Positions 33,620 to 44,075 of a stretch of 64,000 nt of DNA are shown here, one piece after another. This stretch comes from Torreya grandis. Taxonomy: Eukaryota; Streptophyta; Pinopsida; Cupressales; Taxaceae. The stretch is taken from contig JARHVA010005488.1 of NCBI GenBank assembly GCA_037957365.1, forward strand, positions 231,001 through 295,000, written 5' to 3'. Under the pieces are notes generated by a model that saw nothing but the letters and a program-made list of their open reading frames with translations, was not told where the DNA came from and did no database searches. The position numbers and the translations under genes were made by a program. Each line of letters opens with the position of its first letter. The stretch's first letter is position 1.

Positions 33620-35546
33620 TCAGCTAATTAATAGAAAGTTTGTCTAGTTCATAACTTTAGAAATTAATGGCAGACTAGTAGATGACTAGATAGATATAGG
33701 AGCTTCTCTTTCTTTTGCCAAATCATAACTCATCCATGACTGGAAGACATTGGATGATGCCTTAGCTTATAAGAGTTTAGATGTCCAAGGGAACAATCTC
33801 ATCTGTAAGAAATATAAACATCAGCAAGCCCTTCGAATACAAAATAAAATCTTCCATGCTGATTTCTTTGCCTTAGATAGAATGCCTATAGATATTCTTC
33901 TAGGTGGTGCCTTCATTGACATATACTCTCCCTATGGTTCAACCACCAAGAGTATCATGTTCACCATAGAAAATGAAAGGCTTAGAATTCCTCACCTCAT
34001 ATATGCCACTGAGCAATCTTGAAGCTCCATGACTCTAACCCCACAAATTGTAATACTAGCAAAAATCCAAGAAATAGGAGATAAGATTAAAACCACTATC
34101 TGTTCTGACAACCCTCAATAGTTTTGGTCAAAATCTATGCTTGAGATGGATATAAAAATCCTTGAAGGTAAGCATATGAAGATTGGGAAGAAAATTCCAA
34201 TCCTAGCTCAGGATTATAATGATATGGAACTCCAGATCAAAGAACTAGAGGCTAATGTCTTCATTGAGAAATCAATTTCCCCTTTCTGATGTTATGCTTT
34301 CATGGTTACAAACATTCTAAATAGAAAAGAGGAAAGAAAAGAATGGTCATCAATTATCAACCATTAAATACTATTATCCAGCCATTTCTATATTCGATTC
34401 CAGATAAAAGTTATTTGTTGGAGAAAGTTGCAATATGTAAATACTTCTCCCAGTTTGATTGTAAATCTGGCTTTTATCAGATCAGAGTCAAAGAAGCTGA
34501 CAGGGAAAAGACAACATTCAGCTCCCCTTTTGGCCATTTCCAGTGGACAGTGATGCCTTTTGGCTTGATGAGTGCACCATCATATTATCAAGCTCATATG
34601 GATAAGATCTTCCAAGGCACTTCTAGATTTTTATGTGTATATATTAATGATATACTAATTTTTAGTAATAGTTTGGCTGACCATTTTACTCATCTCTCCA
34701 AGTTGTTTCAACTGGCTCAAGATGCAGGAATTGTACTCTCAAAAAAAAAAATTCATTTATGCAAAACTGAATGTAATTTCCTCAAAATGGTGATCCAAGA
34801 TTCTATACTACAGATATAGCCACATATTAAGGAGAAAGTCATCAGTTTTCTAGAGAAGCTAGATAAGTCTAAGCTTCAAGCATTTTTGGGATTGTTAAAT
34901 TATCTAAATAGCTTTTATCCTAACTCTAGTGAAGATAAGTTCATTGTTCAAGAACTTCTCCAGAAGAAGAAAGCTTTCTGTTGGGAAGAACAACATATAG
35001 CAGTTATTTGAAAAAACAAATCTATAGTTGCTTTGCTCCCAGAACTTCACATCCCCAAATTTGACCAAATGAAGGTTTATACTGATGCCTCTGATATTGC
35101 ATGGGGAGGAGTACTTGTTTGTATATATGATAATAAAGAGTTCGTGAATTCACTAGTGGATTTTTTAGTCCTGATGTTCTTAAATGGATTTCTTCTGATA
35201 AAGAAATCTATGCTGTAAAGAAATGCTTAGAGAAGTTCATGTTAAAACTTCTCTATTTGCCCCACTTTGTTGTAATTACCGACTGTACTAGATTTTTGAC
35301 CTTTAAATAAAAGGATCATGGTCAGAAGGATTCTCATGGTAAATATGTTAGATGGCAAGCATTATTTAATCAGTTTAATTTTTTTTAGAACATATCAAAG
35401 GTACTGAAAATTTAATTGCAGATTGGCTTAGCAAAAATCCTTCAACCACACTAATGCACCAACCTATTCTTGGTTTCAACTTAACCAGAATATATAACCA
35501 AGGATTTCCTTATTTGAACATCCTTGTCCAAGAGCAGATTCTCTGA
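33620..35546 (+). pseudogene. EPRV copy 2 protease, reverse transcriptase and RNase H
   Basis: The protease active site is broken: stop at the Gln codon, and DIG instead of DTG at about 33,692. MPIDILLGGAFID is kept (33,885). RT is open at 34,343-34,819, but the catalytic motif is YIND at 34,640-34,651, because GAT has become AAT. A homopolymer A run at 34,741-34,750 lies just downstream. RNase H starts at 35,033 (VYTDASDIAWGGVL) and loses frame at about 35,145. The terminal TGA at 35,544-35,546 is in frame with the 3' ORF. Confidence 0.92.
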
Positions 35547-35603
35547 GAAGGGTTGCATTCCAGATATACAAGGATTTCTTATGTAGCAAGACAAGACTTA
35601 CAA

Positions 35604-36071
35604 ATGTCTTCAGTAGCTACCATCCAGGCAAATTGTCATCAGAACTCTGGAGTCATCTACATTGAAAGGCTGAATAGTGAATTTATATACCATCAATTCA
35701 CTAAATTATTAAAACATCCATTATGGACATGGTTGATAAATATCAAATATCCCTTCAATGAACATTTATATCAGTGGATTGCTAGACATGGCCCACACCA
35801 TATACACAAAGAAGATAATCATGATCAAGACACTGTCATGCACACTATCATCTAAAGATAGCTAGAGTGGGAATCTTATTTTTACATCACTCTACAATAT
35901 CACGCATGTGAAGTTGGACCCTAGCATTGGCATCTTTCCAGTACCTTCAATCCCAGATGTCTTTTCAACTCTATCAGTGAAGATGACTTAGTGGATGAAG
36001 TAGAAGCAATGTTAGACCCACGCCACCAAACATCATCATCATCCAGCACATCCAACAGCATTTCCCTATAG
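35604..36071 (+). pseudogene. EPRV copy 2 3' ORF (ORF4), unknown function
   Basis: Reference entry for this ORF. From ATG at 35,604 to TAG at 36,071, exactly 156 codons including the stop. It starts 57 bases after the pol TGA and in the same frame, and the bases between are open in most copies. The N-terminal half is rich in aromatic residues, Trp and His (FIYHQFTKLLKHPLWTWL, YQWIARHGPHH). Around codons 90-115 are a conserved LEWE and a YFYITP segment. The C-terminus is acidic (KDDLVDE followed by A/E-rich sequence) and ends in a Ser run. No signal peptide or membrane segment is evident. I do not recognise the family. Stops interrupt this copy, the first at 35,853. Confidence 0.78.
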
Positions 36072-36148
36072 CTCAACTTCTACATTGTAAAGTATGATGG
36101 GACTTGACATTGCCTTGACAATGACTTAGGTAGGACCTCCAAAAATAC

Positions 36149-36156
36149 TATAAATA
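36149..36156 (+). promoter_or_regulatory. EPRV copy 2 TATA box
   Basis: TATAAATA in the same conserved context as in the other copies, downstream of the 3' ORF. Confidence 0.8.
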
Positions 36157-36339
36157 GGCCTCTCCTCCATAGCATTTTCATCGAAAAATTTCTAAGCATT
36201 AGAAATCTAGTAGCCTTATGAAAAGAGTATGCTCTTCTCTTGCCCTTTTTGAAGGATCCTGAGAATCAAAAATTGAAACAAGTGTTTGTAATATTATAGT
36301 TTGAAGTAATAGTGTGAAGTCGTAGCCATTTGGCCCCTG

Positions 36340-36520
36340 CTACTATCATAGGTTTTTTGTAAAAGACTATAAAAGAAGGAGGCATCTACTGATGATAAAA
36401 TAACGTCTACTGACGATAAAAGAACTACGGTCCCTGCCTACTGTCATGGGTTTTCTATAAAAGACTATAAAAGAAGGAGGCATCTACTGACAATAAGAGA
36501 ACATCTACTAATCATAAAAG
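36340..36520 (+). repeat. EPRV copy 2 terminal short repeats
   Basis: The unit containing aagactataaaagaagg and catctactgacgataaaa is repeated two to three times, with partial units such as cgtctactgacgataaaag. This replaces the fold-back seen at the other internal junctions. The last unit ends aaaagaatg, then continues with coat-protein sequence of copy 3. Confidence 0.8.
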
Positions 36521-36529
36521 AATGCAAAC

Positions 36530-37850
36530 TCTAGTTGTTAATAGATAACTGGAATCTAAGAAATGGCTTCTCAAAATGGAGCTTTGTGATTTAAAGCAAT
36601 TTGATGCATTTGCCAAAAAGTTTAGAGAATTGGCATATGAAAGCAGGAGCTTTTCATCCACTGAGATTAAGATCAAATTTTTGCATGCTCTACTATATAA
36701 TCTTATTGATAGAGTCATTTCTTATATTGATCTTAAGGGACTGACAATTGAAGATCTCTCTCTCTCTCAGATGTCATTAATTTTTCTAAACATCAAGCTA
36801 TGTGCTTAGTCTCTAAAACTAAGTCTATCCAAAAGCTCACCAAGCATCAAGCATCTTAGATTGCTCTAGCCTTTCCAGAAATAGCCCTATTTGGCTATCG
36901 GCCATTTATACACCCTCACAAATAGTAGAAGTAGCACCGCAAGAGTCTCTCATTTTAGCGCGGCTCCTTTCCTCGCAAGCATTTCTATGCGCCGCCTCAT
37001 CGTTTCCTCAAGAAATGACACACTGCTCATCCTCCCTTTAAACAACCAATTTGCTACATCTATCACAAACCTGGCCATATTACTCCCCAATGTCATTGCA
37101 GGAATCCTGCAATCAAAGCTATTTTTATCTCTAATGTAGTAGCATGGTGGGATATTATAGATTTTGATGAAGATCTCTACTTACAAGATGACATCTATGA
37201 ACCAATTCTAGATGATTTCCCCAAAGAAGAATTAGTAGACTATGATGATGTAGATTCTCTTGAGTCATTAGCTGATGACTTGGAACAACTGCTAACCAAC
37301 ATGAAATGCCCATGGTACCAACCTCGATATCATGATTTCTCACAGCTACATTATGAAGCACATGGAACCTAGTCTAGACATCATCAAGAAGTACCAGAAA
37401 GACCAAAGAAACCTAGAGAAAGAGGATACTCTAGAGGAGAAGGAACATCTAGAGGGAGACAACCCTCTACGCCAAAAATACCACCAACATTGCAAAGGCC
37501 TTAGCATCCTCCTTTGCAATATCTGAGCTCTTTCAAGCCTAATGACTCTTGGATCAAGAACAAATTCAACAGGAAAGAACCTCCAAGAGAAATTCACATG
37601 CCAGTGATAGAGCCACAGTGGGACATACTGCTGCCCACAAAAGAAGAAGAAAAGGATGAAAAAGTAGAAAGCTCTTTCTACTCAGATCAAGATTACTGCC
37701 TAGGTGAATACAGTAACCTTTAAGAAGAAGAAGAAGCTAAACCAAAAAATGAAGACATCTACACTGAATAATCAATTGTTCAGGACCCAGGAAGACAAAA
37801 ATTGGTATGTACTAGTATTCCTCCTTTGGAAATTCCATAACCAACTTATC
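36530..37850 (+). pseudogene. EPRV copy 3 coat-protein region, 5'-truncated
   Basis: Open at 36,576-36,809 (MELCDLKQFDAFAKKF). A (CT)6 tract at about 36,755-36,768 is two bases longer than in copy 1 and shifts the frame. The Cys-rich segment (about 36,935-37,000) and knuckle (about 37,040-37,090) keep the first Cys but have Tyr for the second. The acidic linker and basic Arg/Gly-rich segment (RGEGTSRGRQPS, other frame) follow. The Glu-rich tail ends near 37,740. Confidence 0.78.
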
Positions 37851-39787
37851 TTACTCAGCTAATTAATGGAAAGTTTGCCCAATTTATAACTCTAGAAATT
37901 AATGGTAGACTAGTAGATGCCTAGATAAATACATGAGCTTCTCTTTCTTTTGCCAAATCACAACTCATCCATGACTGGAAGACATTAGATGATGCCTTAG
38001 CTTATGAGAGCTTAGATGTCTAAGGGAACAGTTTCATCTGTAAGAAATATAAACATCAACAAGCCCTTCAGATACAAAATAAAATCTTCCATGCTAATTT
38101 ATTTGCCTTAGATAGAATTCCTGTAGATATTCTTCTAGGTGGTGCCTTTATTGATAGATACTCTCCCTATGGTTCAACCACCAAGAGTATCATGTTCACC
38201 ATAGAAAATGAAAGGCTTAGAATTTCTCACCTCATATATGCCACTGAGCAATTTCCAAGCTCCATAACTCAAACCCCAAAAATTGTAATCTTAGCTGAAA
38301 TCGAAGAAATAAGAGATAAGATTAAAACCACTATCTGTTCTGACAACCCTCAACAATTTTGGTCAAAATCTATGCCTGAGATGGATATAAAAATCCTCGA
38401 AGGTAAGCATATGAAGATTGGAAAAAAAATCCCAATCCCAGCTCAGGATTATAACGATATGGAACTCCAGATCAAAGAAATAGAGGCTAATGGCTTCATT
38501 AAGAAATCAACTTCCCCTTTTTGTTGTTATGCTTTCATGGTTAACAAACATTCTAAACAGAAAAGAGGAAAGAATAGAATGGTCATCAATTATCGACCAT
38601 TGAATGCTATTACCCAGCCATTTCCATATCCGATTCAAGATAAAAGCTGTTGAATAGAGAAAGTCACAACATGTAAATACTTCTCCCAGTTTGATTGTAA
38701 ATCTAGATTTTATCAGATCAGAGTCAAAGAAGTTGATAGGGAAAAGACATTATTCAGCTACCTTTTTGGCCATTTCCAGTGGACAGTGATGCCTTTCAGC
38801 TTGATGAATGCACCATCATATTATAAAGCTCATATGGATAAGATCTTCCAAGGCACTTCTAACTTTTTATGTGTATATATTGATGATATACTAATTTTCA
38901 GTAATTGTTTGACTGATCATTTTACTCATCTCTCCAAGTTCTTTCAACTGGCTCAAGATGTAGGAATTGTACTCTCAGAAACAAAAATTTAGTTATGCAA
39001 AATTGAATGTAATTTCCTCATAATGGTGATCCAATTTTCTAGACTACAGATACAGCCACTTATTAAGGAGAAAGTCATCAATTTTCTAGAAAAGCTAGAT
39101 AAGTCTAAGCTTCAAGCATTCTTGAGATTGTTAAATTATCTAAATAGCTTTTATCCTAACTCTAGTGAAGACAGGTTCATGCTTCAAGAACTTCTCCAAA
39201 AGAAGAAAGCTTTCTATTTGGAAGAACAACATACAACAACTATTCAAAAAATCAAATCTATAGTTGCTTCACTCCCAGAACTTCACATCCCAAAATCTTA
39301 CCAAATGAATGTTTATACTGATGCCTCTGATATTACATGGGGAGGAGTACTTTTATATATATATGATAATAAATAATTTGTCTGTGAATTCTTTATTGGA
39401 GTTTTTAGTCCTGATGTTCTTAAACGGATTTCTTTTGATAAAGAAATCTATGCTGTAAAGAAATGCTTAGAGAAGTTCAAGTTAAAACTTCTCCATTTGC
39501 CCCACTTTGTTGTAATTATCGACTGTACTAGATTTTTGACCTTTAAAGAAAAGGATCATGGTCGAAAGGATGGTCACGGTAAATATGTTAGATGGCAAGC
39601 ATTCTTTAATCAGTTTAATTTTTTTGTAGAACATATCAAAGGTACTAAAAATGTAATTGCAAATTGGCTTAGCAGAAATCCTCCAACCACACTGATGCAC
39701 CAACCTATTCCTAGTTTCAACTTAACTAGAATATACAACCAAGGATTCCCTTCTTTGAACATCCTTGTCCAAGAGTAGATTCTCTGA
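37851..39787 (+). pseudogene. EPRV copy 3 protease, reverse transcriptase and RNase H
   Basis: The protease site is lost (stop at the Gln codon, N for D, and a stop in place of G, at about 37,920-37,938). RT pieces are at 38,192-38,653 and 38,786-38,992, with YIDD intact at 38,876-38,887. A TGA at about 38,652 replaces part of the SYLLEKV segment. RNase H continues at 39,023-39,376 (VYTDASDITWGGVLL) and 39,497-39,778 (FVEHIKGTKNVIANWLSRNP). TAG at 39,776 replaces a Gln codon, three codons before the conserved TGA at 39,785-39,787. The last segment and the 3' ORF share one frame here. Confidence 0.92.
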
Positions 39788-39844
39788 GAAGGGTTGCATC
39801 CCAGATATACAAGGATTTCTTATGCATCAGGACAAGACTTACAA

Positions 39845-40300
39845 ATGTCTTCAGTAGCTACCATCCAGGCAAATCATCATCAGAACTCTGGAGTCATCTA
39901 CATCGAAAGGCTGAATAGTGAATTTCTATACTATCAATTCACTGAATTATTAAAATGTCTATTATGGACATGGTTGATAAAAATCAGATCTCCCTTCAAT
40001 GAACATCTGTATCAGTGGATTGCTAGACATGGCCCACACCATATACACGAGGAAGAGAATCATGATCAAGACACTATCATTCGAAGACAGCTGGAGTGAG
40101 AATCTTATTTCTACATCACTCCATGATATCATGCATGCAAAGCTAGACACCAGCATTGGCATCTTTCCAGTACCTTCTAGCTCAGATGTCTTTTCAATCG
40201 TATCAGCAAAGATGACTTAGTGGATGAAGCAGAAGCAATGTTAGACCCACGCCACCAAACATCATCATCATCCAGCACATCCAATAGCATTTCCCTGTAG
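39845..40300 (+). pseudogene. EPRV copy 3 3' ORF (ORF4)
   Basis: From ATG at 39,845 to TAG at 40,300, 456 nt: 12 bases (four codons) shorter than the 468-nt form through an in-frame deletion near 40,077. The N-terminal part is open without a break from 39,788 to 40,098, across the interval between the pol TGA and the ATG. Later stops (TGA near 40,098, then others) inactivate it. Function unknown; see copy 2. Confidence 0.78.
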
Positions 40301-40377
40301 CTCAAATTTTACGCTGTAAAGTATGATGGGACTTGACACCGCCTTGACAGTGACTTAGGTAGGACCTCCCAAAATAC

Positions 40378-40385
40378 TATAAATA
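40378..40385 (+). promoter_or_regulatory. EPRV copy 3 TATA box
   Basis: TATAAATA in the conserved ctataaataggcctctcc context, 372 bases upstream of the copy 4 primer site. Confidence 0.8.
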
Positions 40386-40547
40386 GGCCTCTCCTCCATA
40401 GCATTTTCATCAAAAAAAATTGAATCATTAGAAATATAGTAGCCTTGTGAAAAGAGTATGCTCTTCTCTTGCCCTTTTTGAAGGATCCTAAAAATCAGAA
40501 ATTGAAACAAGTGTTTGTAATATTATAGTTTGAAGTAATAGTGTGAA

Positions 40548-40757
40548 GCCATAGCCATTCGGCCCCTACCTACTGTCGTGAGTTTTCTATAAAATATTGT
40601 AAAAGAAGGAGGTGTCTACTGACAATAAAAGAATGGTATCACCTCCTTCTTTTACAGTCTTTTATAGAAAACCAGTGACAGTAGGTAAGGGCCAAATGGC
40701 TATGGCTTTTCTATAAAAGACTATAAAAGAAGGAGGCATCTACTGATGATAAAAGAA
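40548..40757. repeat. EPRV fold-back at the copy 3/copy 4 junction
   Basis: Arms of about 67 bases: 40,548-40,614 and its inverted copy 40,640-40,706, with a 25-base spacer. The spacer ends aatggtatc, and with the next base of the arm this gives the first eight bases of the tRNA primer site (TGGTATCA). A forward partial copy then leads to the complete primer site at 40,758. Same structure as 30,230-30,438. Confidence 0.9.
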
Positions 40758-40771
40758 TGGTATCAGAGCCA
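40758..40771 (+). promoter_or_regulatory. EPRV copy 4 primer-binding site (tRNA-iMet)
   Basis: TGGTATCAGAGCCA, a perfect match to the tRNA-iMet 3'-end complement over the first 12 bases. An AATAAA hexamer is absent directly beside it here (gatgataaaagaa), but is present in copy 2 (caataaaagaa). Confidence 0.93.
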
Positions 40772-40975
40772 CAATTATCTACTCTGAAGGAACTATACTT
40801 TGTAAGAATTTCTAGCTTTGACTTTTTGAGTTCTCTGCTTTGAAAAATTCTTTGGGAAAGTTTATTGCATTGAGTCTTCAGCCATTTTAAAAATTGTCAT
40901 AGGCCTCTTTATCTCTGCATCCTCTATTTCCCTTATCAGAATTTTCTCGCTTACCAGACCTCAAATCTCTCTGCC

Positions 40976-42255
40976 ATGGAATTTGGAAAAGCCCATACTA
41001 CCTCCACAATAGAAATCATGAATGAATCTGAACTCAAAGGAATTTATGAACTCCCTTCTTTCATTCCTGAACAACTATCTGATTGTCCAGATATTGAGAT
41101 CATGGAAGAAAACCTTGAAAAAGAAAATAGCCTATACAAACCTCTGGCTATTAAAACTTCACATGTACATAAGAAGTCTGAATTATTAAAATCTATGTTT
41201 ATGTATAATTCTACATATTTGTCTTTTGTAAAACCCCAGATCAAATCTGTCGAGTTAACTCTCAGTTATAAGCCAAAGAAGACTTTCCAAACAAATTTAC
41301 TTTCTCTCTTTCCTGAACTCGAGATCAATTATATCAGGTCACATGAAGATGTGAAATTTTTCCACTTTGGTCTTATCATAATACATATAACTCCTTTGAT
41401 TCCCAAAAATATAAAGCCTGTCATGTATCTTGCTTTGTGTGATCGTCGTCAAGTCAGTTTCAAGCATTCTTGTCAATTGTCTAGTCTTGGTCGCTTGAAT
41501 TATGAAGTTATTTGTTTTGAATTTTGTCCTAATCTCTTTGTCACAGTCCACGATAAGGGATGTAAAGAACTCAAAAATGGATCTTTAGATTGTTGGGGAT
41601 TATTCACCTCCCTATATGGTCTTGATATGTTCGGTGAATTTAAGTATGCTTCTATTAATTTTACTATTTTCTATAGCATGACAAATACTAATCATCAAAA
41701 GATCTTAGAAAATATGCCCTATGCAAGAAGATTAAATGGTGTTGTCCAACTCCAAAAGGGTCATATAGAGTCTGTAGAAATCCCTTCTGATTGGAAACTT
41801 GACTGGCTGAAAAATGTTTCTCCCAAGATGAAAGGTCAAGCCACAGTATATAAAAGTGATGGCAGAACTATAAATATCCTTCCCAGATCTTTGTCTATTA
41901 ATTCTTCTAACCTCTCTCCATCCAGACCATCCACTTCCTCTTCCCAAAGGACTATCAAAATAGGACACATCTTGATTGAAGATGAATAAATCAACCAAGG
42001 TAATGATCCAAAGGATCAATTACCCTGCACAATGATGAATCTTCCTCATGAAGATAGTCTATAATTCTACATAGAGAACAAAGTTACTCTGTATAAAGGT
42101 GGAATATGGCCACCTCATAAAGGAATATATAAGCAGCTAGCAGGAACAATACAATATTTTTCAGCTGCTTATCAAGGAGATGTTGAATCCTCAAATGAGT
42201 TTGAACAAAGAAATTTTATTGCAAGGTTCAATTCTCATTTCACAAAGAATTTTGA
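40976..42255 (+). pseudogene. EPRV copy 4 movement protein (30K-like), mostly open
   Basis: Open for 337 codons from ATG 40,976 (context ctgccATGGaa) to TAA at 41,987-41,989, where copy 2 has a Glu codon. Beyond it the frame continues through YIENKVTLYKGG and WPPHKGIYKQ to the coiled coil, with another stop at about 42,061. The first ~310 residues hold the folded domain (FMYNSTYLSFVKPQIK, CDRRQVSFKHSCQLSSLGRL, GLFTSLYGLDMFGEFKYASI, PYARRLNGVV). The Ser-rich segment near residue 315 (SPSRPSTSSSQRT) is probably a flexible linker. It is the longest open frame in the window. Whether the TAA is late enough to leave a complete domain cannot be judged by eye. Confidence 0.82.
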
Positions 42256-44075
42256 TGATCTCTGTCGAGATGTTTTTTATATTACAAATAATATAGAGAA
42301 GATACATAACCAAGTGTCTTCTATTGATTCTAAATTAGATACTTTAGAAGATACTTTAGATTGGCTTTCAAAATAGGATCATCAAGCAGATTCTTTTGCT
42401 AAAAACACCAATTTTTCTAACTTTTGGCTCTAATTTCAAGATTGGCAAAAAGCAGTCTAATACTACCCTTATGCAAAGAACACATGTCCAGTTGCAACCC
42501 TGGTATCTTAATATTGATGATCTTCTCAATCCATTGAATGAGATCATTTCATGGTGTAATTCTATGCATGTCATCACTATTAATTCACATTTAGATCAAG
42601 CTGGAACAACTTGCTTTGCTACAAAGTTTTTTTTGGGTATTATCAATCAATGGTGGAACACCATGTCTAAAGCCAAACAATATGAATGTGTACATAATCA
42701 ACTTGATTCTTTAGCCACATTATTTAATTTGTTGATTAGTGAGTTTGCACCTCCAGTTGCTAATAGCGAATTGGAATCTAAGAAATGGCTTCTCAAAATG
42801 GAGCTTTGTGATTTAAAGTAGTTTGATGCATTTGCCAAACAGTTTAGAGAATTTGCATATGAAAGTAGGAGCTTTTCATCCACTGAGATTAAGATCAAAT
42901 TTTTGCATGTGCTACCATATAATCTTAATGATAGAGTCATTTCTTATATTGATCTTAAGGGACTAACAATTGAAGATCTCTCTCCCTCTCAGATGTGATT
43001 GATTTTTCTAAATAGTAGGCTATGTGCTTAGTCTCTAAAACTAAGTCTATCTAAAAGCTCACCAAGCATCAAGCATCTCAGATTGCTCTAGCCTTTCTAG
43101 AAATAACCCTATTTGGCTATTGGTCATTTATACATCTTCGCAAATAGTAGAAGCAGTGCCGTAAGCATCTCTCATTTCAATACCGTTCTTTTCCTTGCAA
43201 GCATTCCTATGCACCTCTTCATCATTTACTCAAGAAATGATGCACTACTCGTCCTCCCTCTAAACAGCCAATTTGCTACATCTATTACAAACCTAGCCAT
43301 ATTGCTCCCCAATGTCACTGCAAGAATCCTACAGTCAAAGCTATTTTTACCTCTAATGCAGCAGTGTGGTGGGATATTGTAGATTTTGATGAAGATCTTT
43401 ATCTACAGGATGACATCTATGAACTGATTCTAGATGATCTCCCCAAAGAAGACTCAGCAGACTATGATGATGCAAATGCTCTCGAGTCATTAGCTGATGA
43501 CTTGGAACAACCGCTAACCAACATGCAATGCCAATGGTATTGGCCTCGACATCATGATTTCTCATAGCTACATTATGAAGCACATGGAACCTAGTCAAGA
43601 CATCATCAAGAAGTACCAAAAAGACTAGAGAAACCCAAAGGTAGAGGATAATCCAAAGGAGAAGGAACATCTAGAGGGAGACAACCCTCTATGCCAAGAA
43701 TACCACCAACATTGCAAAGGCCTCAACATCCTCCTTTGTAATATTTGAGCTCTTTCAAGCCCAATAACGCTTAGATCAAGAACAAATTCAACAGTAAAGA
43801 ACCTCCAAGAGAAATTCACATGCTAGTGATAGAGCCACAGTGGGACATAATGCTACCCACAAAAGAAGAAGAAAAGGATGAAGTAGTAGAAAGCTCTTTC
43901 TACTCAGATCAAGATTACTACTCAGGTGAATGCAGTAACCTTCAAGAAGAAGAAGAAGAAGCTGAACCAAAAAATGAAGACATCTCCATTGAACAATCAA
44001 TTGTTCAGGACCCAAGAAGACAAAAATTGGTATGTATTAGTATTCCTCCTTTGGAAATTCCATAACCAACTTATC
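42256..44075 (+). pseudogene. EPRV copy 4 coiled coil and coat-protein region
   Basis: Coiled-coil stretch at 42,270-42,375 (ITNNIEKIHNQV, SKLDTLEDTLDWL), ended by a stop. A 2-bp deletion near 42,415 shifts the coat-protein frame (42,396-42,821, ending at TAG for a Gln). The CT tract at about 42,976-42,990 has an internal C and shifts frame again. The knuckle at 43,271-43,325 keeps the first Cys and has Tyr for the second. The acidic linker is open at 43,364-43,567 (VWWDIVDFDEDLYLQDD begins just upstream), and the Glu-rich tail is open at 43,820-44,065. Knuckle, linker, tail and pol share one frame. Confidence 0.82.

Larger units (their letters stand above)
30439..36520 (+). mobile_element. 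EPRV copy 2: near full length
   Basis: Primer site, about 200-base leader, movement protein, coiled coil, coat protein, protease, RT, RNase H, 3' ORF, promoter and a terminal cluster of short repeats. About 6.08 kb. It lacks about 150 bp in the coat-protein region compared with copies 1 and 4. At about 36,520 it is joined to the middle of the coat protein of copy 3. Confidence 0.9.
36521..40757 (+). mobile_element. EPRV copy 3: lacks movement protein and coat N-terminus
   Basis: Begins within the coat-protein region (equivalent to about 26,220 in copy 1) and ends at the primer site of copy 4. It has the same overall truncation style as copy 1, but starts about 330 bases further into the coat protein. 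Confidence 0.9.

Noticed and set aside
36340..36520. Short spaced repeats resembling a CRISPR array
   Set aside because: Units are unevenly spaced partial copies of the viral terminus in a plant genome, with no cas genes.
40794..40975. Upstream start in the leader of the movement protein (open frame from 30,545 in copy 2)
   Set aside because: That extension begins with a non-ATG codon and is not open in copy 4. The shared ATG in ctgccATGG context is preferred.
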